Shown: positions 61,526-64,000 of the stretch, piece after piece
Position numbering within the stretch: the stretch's first letter is position 1
How the letters are laid out: each line of letters starts with the position of its first letter
DNA from: Myxococcota bacterium
GTDB lineage: Bacteria; Myxococcota_A; UBA796
Reading direction: 5' to 3'
Assembly: GCA_029251165.1 (NCBI GenBank)
Contig: JAQXDW010000021.1
Coordinates: forward strand, 1 to 64,000
DNA: 64,000 bases
The notes under the pieces: model-generated
The model's input: the letters and a program-made list of their open reading frames with translations, nothing else
Told to the model about the DNA's origin: nothing
Databases searched by the model: none
Made by a program: the position numbers and the translations under genes

Positions 61526-64000
61526 CTACAGGCACTCCGAGTCATCACAGGTGAAGCTCTCGTTGACGCTGTAGCTGTAGGTGTCTGAGACGTGCTTGAG
61601 GTACAGGTCGTCTGGCGAATTGCCGCCCCAGTTGGTGTCGGTGACCTCCGTGCTGCCGTCCTTCTCGATGGTCATCCCGCCGCCATCGTCGTTGCTGGCG
61701 GTGTTGTCGATGATGTCGGAGTCCGAGATGGTCAGGAGGCAGTCCTTGACGTAGAGCCCTGCCCCCTCCTCCGCGATGTTGTCCGTGATGGTCATCGCAG
61801 AGATGGTGGAGTCTTCCTCGTCGAGGTACAGCCCGCCGCCCTTCTTGCTGGACTCGTTGCCCTCGAGGGTGGTCGCGGAGGCGGTGAAGGTGGAGTCCTT
61901 GATGTACAGTCCGCCGCCATCCTTTCCAGCGACATTGTCAGAGAAGGTGCTCCCGGTGAGGGCCAGGGTGGAGCTGCTGCGCATCGTCAGCCCGCCGCCC
62001 TCGTCATCGGAGGTGTTGCTGGAGACGGTCAGGCTGGAGGCTGACACGGTGCAGGTGTCCAGGTACAGCCCGCCGCCCTCTTCTCTGGCGTCGTTCTCTG
62101 AGAAGACCACCGAAGAGAGCGAGAGGGTGGCATCGCTACAGTACAGCCCGCCGCCGTGGGTGCTGGCGGCGCCCCCGGAGAGGGTGACATTGGAGAGGTT
62201 CGCGGACCCGCCATCGAGGCACAGCCCGCCGCCATCATCTGCGACGGAGTCGGTCAGGAAGAGGTCCGAGAGGGTCAGGGTGGTCCCTGCCGCATCGATG
62301 GCCCCGCCGCAGTCGGTATTCCTGCCCTCCGACATGGTCAGCCCAGAGACCGACAGCTCCACCGCTCCGGCGGTGATCGGGACCTCGGAGTCTGCGCCGG
62401 AGAGGGTGGTGGTGGCCGCTCCGCTGCGCCCGGTGATGCTGGCGCTGCTCGCGGTGACCGTGATCGCAGCGTACCAGGTGCCCTCGCACAGCCAGAGGCT
62501 GCCGTCATCGGACAGCTCCCATGAGGTCGGCGAGGAGGCGGTGCCAGCGGCCAGCGTGCTGGTCAGGTCGAGCCAGGCACCAGCGCTGTTCTCGAACGCC
62601 GCTGTGGCTGCGTCGTCGTCGGTGCCGTCGCAGTCGTTGTCGATGCCGTCGCAGACCTCAGCAGCGTCGGGGTTGATGCCCGCGTCGGTGTCGTCACAGT
62701 CTCCGGCGGAAGAGAGGGTGCCAGAGGGCTGATCGCAGGCGGTCTCAGCGCTCTCCAGAGCGCCATAGCCATCGGAGTCTGTGTCGGCGTACCAGGTCGA
62801 GGCATCGGCGGCGCCGATGTCCGTCGTGCCGTCGCAGTCGTTGTCCGTGTCGTCACAGACTTCCTCGGCGTCCGGGCTGATGCTGCTGTCGGTGTCGTCG
62901 CAGTCGCTGTCGTCAGAGACGTAGCCAGAGGGCTGGTCGCACTCGACCAGGCTGGTGGTGCTGCTGCCGTAGCCGTCGGAGTCGACGTCGCTGTACCAGG
63001 TCGAGGCATCGATGGCGTCGATGTCCGTCGTGCCGTCGCAGTCGTTGTCGACCCCGTCACACACCTCGCTGGCGCCCGGGTTGACGACATTGGTGCTGTC
63101 GTCACAGTCGGTGTCGTCAGAGACATAGCCGGGAGGCTCATCGCAGTCGCTGACGGTGACCGAAGCATTTCCGTAGCCATCGGAGTCGACATCGCGGTAC
63201 CAGGTGGCGGCGTCGCTGGCGTTGGTGTCGACGAAGCCGTCGCAGTCGTTGTCCGTGTCGTCGCAGACTTCCTCGGCGTCCGGGCTGATGCTGCTGTCGG
63301 TGTCGTCGCAGTCGGTGGCGTTCTCGACGGTGCCGCTGGGTGCCTCACAGGACTCCACGGCGCCGTCCAGGCTGCCGTAGCCGTCGCCGTCGCTGTCGGC
63401 GTAGAAGGTCGAGCCCGTGGCGGTGTCTACGCTGTCGTCGGCATCATCGATGTCGGCATCGCAGTCGTTGTCGATGCCGTCGCAGACCTCCTGAGCATCC
63501 GGACGAATGCTGCTGTCGGTGTCATCGCACTCCTCACAGGCCGGGTAGCCGTCGCCGTCCGCGTCGGCATAGCCGACCGAGCCATCACAGTTGTAGTCGA
63601 AGGGATCAGTGCAGTCCTCCTCGGACGCGCCGGGGAAGAAGTCGGCGCTGGTGTCGTCGCAGTCCCCGCCGACCTCAATGCCGTCTGCCGGTGCCTCACA
63701 GGCCATGACAGCGGTCTCATCGTCGCCGTAGCCGTCACCGTCGCTGTCGGTGTAGAACACCCCCTGGCTGGCTGGACTGAGGGAGTCATCATCGTCATCG
63801 ACGAGGCCATCGCAGTCGTTGTCGATGCCGTCGCAGACCTCAGAGGCAAAGGGGTAGACGCTGGCGTCGGTGTCGTCACAGTCTCCGCCGACCGGGATGG
63901 TGCCCTCCGGCGCAAGACAGGCAGCCACCACGCTGTCGTCATCGCCGTGTCCGTCGCCGTCCGCGTCGGCATAGAATTTCGTAGAGACATCCTCGTCGAT
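61526..64000 (-). CDS. MopE-type repeat / right-handed beta-helix surface protein, 3' part
   Basis: The frame runs off the right edge, so the start is missing. Reading N to C, about ten MopE-type units (DCDDTDSSISPDAEEVCD, FYADSDGDGYG) occupy the first ~450 residues seen. Then comes a ~300-residue parallel beta-helix of repeated GGGLYLD/GGGLYIKD and SGxTxSxNxA units, as in polymorphic or choice-of-anchor surface proteins. It ends with a Cys-bearing strand (FTCDDSECL). No anchor is visible at the C-terminus. It is probably a very large secreted or outer-membrane adhesin with Ca2+ or other metal binding. Both window edges hold such genes. Confidence 0.87.
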   Translation of the reverse strand: MDEDVSTKFYADADGDGHGDDDSVVAACLAPEGTIPVGGDCDDTDASVYPFASEVCDGIDNDCDGLVDDDDDSLSPASQGVFYTDSDGDGYGDDETAVMACEAPADGIEVGGDCDDTSADFFPGASEEDCTDPFDYNCDGSVGYADADGDGYPACEECDDTDSSIRPDAQEVCDGIDNDCDADIDDADDSVDTATGSTFYADSDGDGYGSLDGAVESCEAPSGTVENATDCDDTDSSISPDAEEVCDDTDNDCDGFVDTNASDAATWYRDVDSDGYGNASVTVSDCDEPPGYVSDDTDCDDSTNVVNPGASEVCDGVDNDCDGTTDIDAIDASTWYSDVDSDGYGSSTTSLVECDQPSGYVSDDSDCDDTDSSISPDAEEVCDDTDNDCDGTTDIGAADASTWYADTDSDGYGALESAETACDQPSGTLSSAGDCDDTDAGINPDAAEVCDGIDNDCDGTDDDAATAAFENSAGAWLDLTSTLAAGTASSPTSWELSDDGSLWLCEGTWYAAITVTASSASITGRSGAATTTLSGADSEVPITAGAVELSVSGLTMSEGRNTDCGGAIDAAGTTLTLSDLFLTDSVADDGGGLCLDGGSANLSNVTLSGGAASTHGGGLYCSDATLSLSSVVFSENDAREEGGGLYLDTCTVSASSLTVSSNTSDDEGGGLTMRSSSTLALTGSTFSDNVAGKDGGGLYIKDSTFTASATTLEGNESSKKGGGLYLDEEDSTISAMTITDNIAEEGAGLYVKDCLLTISDSDIIDNTASNDDGGGMTIEKDGSTEVTDTNWGGNSPDDLYLKHVSDTYSYSVNESFTCDDSECL

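Noticed and set aside
61526-64000. Regular DNA repeats resembling a CRISPR array
   Set aside because: The periodicity is the coding repeat of MopE-type units. There are no conserved direct repeats with unique spacers and no cas genes.
1-64000. Mobile element, prophage, rRNA or tRNA genes
   Set aside because: I scanned intergenic regions and products and saw no transposase, integrase, phage protein, attachment repeat or cloverleaf-like sequence. A tRNA scan was not possible, so a missed tRNA cannot be fully excluded.

Overview
The window looks like chromosome from a high-GC Myxococcota-type (former deltaproteobacterial) bacterium, probably free-living and aerobic. No 16S or tRNA gene is present, so this rests on gene content. 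It includes MopE-type Asp/Cys repeats, many lipoproteins with FG-GAP or pre-peptidase domains, a DUF1592/DUF1588-DUF1552 pair, a MYXO-CTERM-like tail, a Ser/Thr kinase homologue with a transmembrane segment, and a LuxE/LuxC protein. I saw no transposase, integrase, phage gene, CRISPR array, rRNA or tRNA.

Layout. 1-4053: the end of a MopE/FG-GAP surface protein, a hairpin-rich spacer with a perfect 23-bp inverted repeat, and an FG-GAP lipoprotein. 4302-7222: a TPR histidine kinase and an SGNH-like protein. 7366-12779: a TRAP transporter whose membrane genes (+) face its binding-protein gene (-), with a PepSY-like membrane protein and a second FG-GAP lipoprotein between them. 13013-17423: DUF1592-type and DUF1552 secreted proteins, then a ketoacyl synthase III and an acyl carrier protein. 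17554-21678: RecQ helicase and a probable pseudokinase. 21772-28767: an esterase, an unknown membrane-anchored protein, CreD, a thioredoxin-octaheme cytochrome fusion, a small lipocalin-like protein and an RNA m5C methyltransferase. 28775-30873 (-): a rhomboid with TPR tail and a small membrane protein. 31082-35441: a tight three-gene operon of class III aminotransferase, LuxE-LuxC fusion and M19 dipeptidase. 35622-37894 (-): sigma factor and TrpS. 37996-43718: secreted lipoproteins, a degenerate polyprenyl-synthase homologue, a frameshifted lipoprotein and a YqeY protein. 43782-50923: a MalE-MalF fusion, MalG, an AmpG-like permease with an inserted helix-hairpin-helix-like domain, and a leucine-rich-repeat protein. 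50965-61516: homocysteine methyltransferase, Nfu-N protein, a TolB/amidohydrolase, TerB-like protein, heme A synthase, two lipoproteins, a Nudix hydrolase, an alpha/beta hydrolase and TetR. 61526-64000 (-): the end of a MopE/beta-helix surface protein.

The most likely undescribed system is the 31082-35441 operon. An acid-activating LuxE-like domain and a LuxC-like reductase domain sit in one polypeptide, between an aminotransferase and a dipeptidase, and both junctions are ATGA overlaps. The inferred chemistry is carboxylic acid to aldehyde to amine, possibly on an acyl-peptide. Other notable architectures are the AmpG/HhH permease, the thioredoxin-octaheme protein, the pseudokinase, the degenerate isoprenyl synthase and the MalE-MalF fusion.

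All assignments come from reading motifs and translations by eye. No database search was run. Start codons were often moved inward to where a signal peptide, lipobox or Shine-Dalgarno sequence begins.
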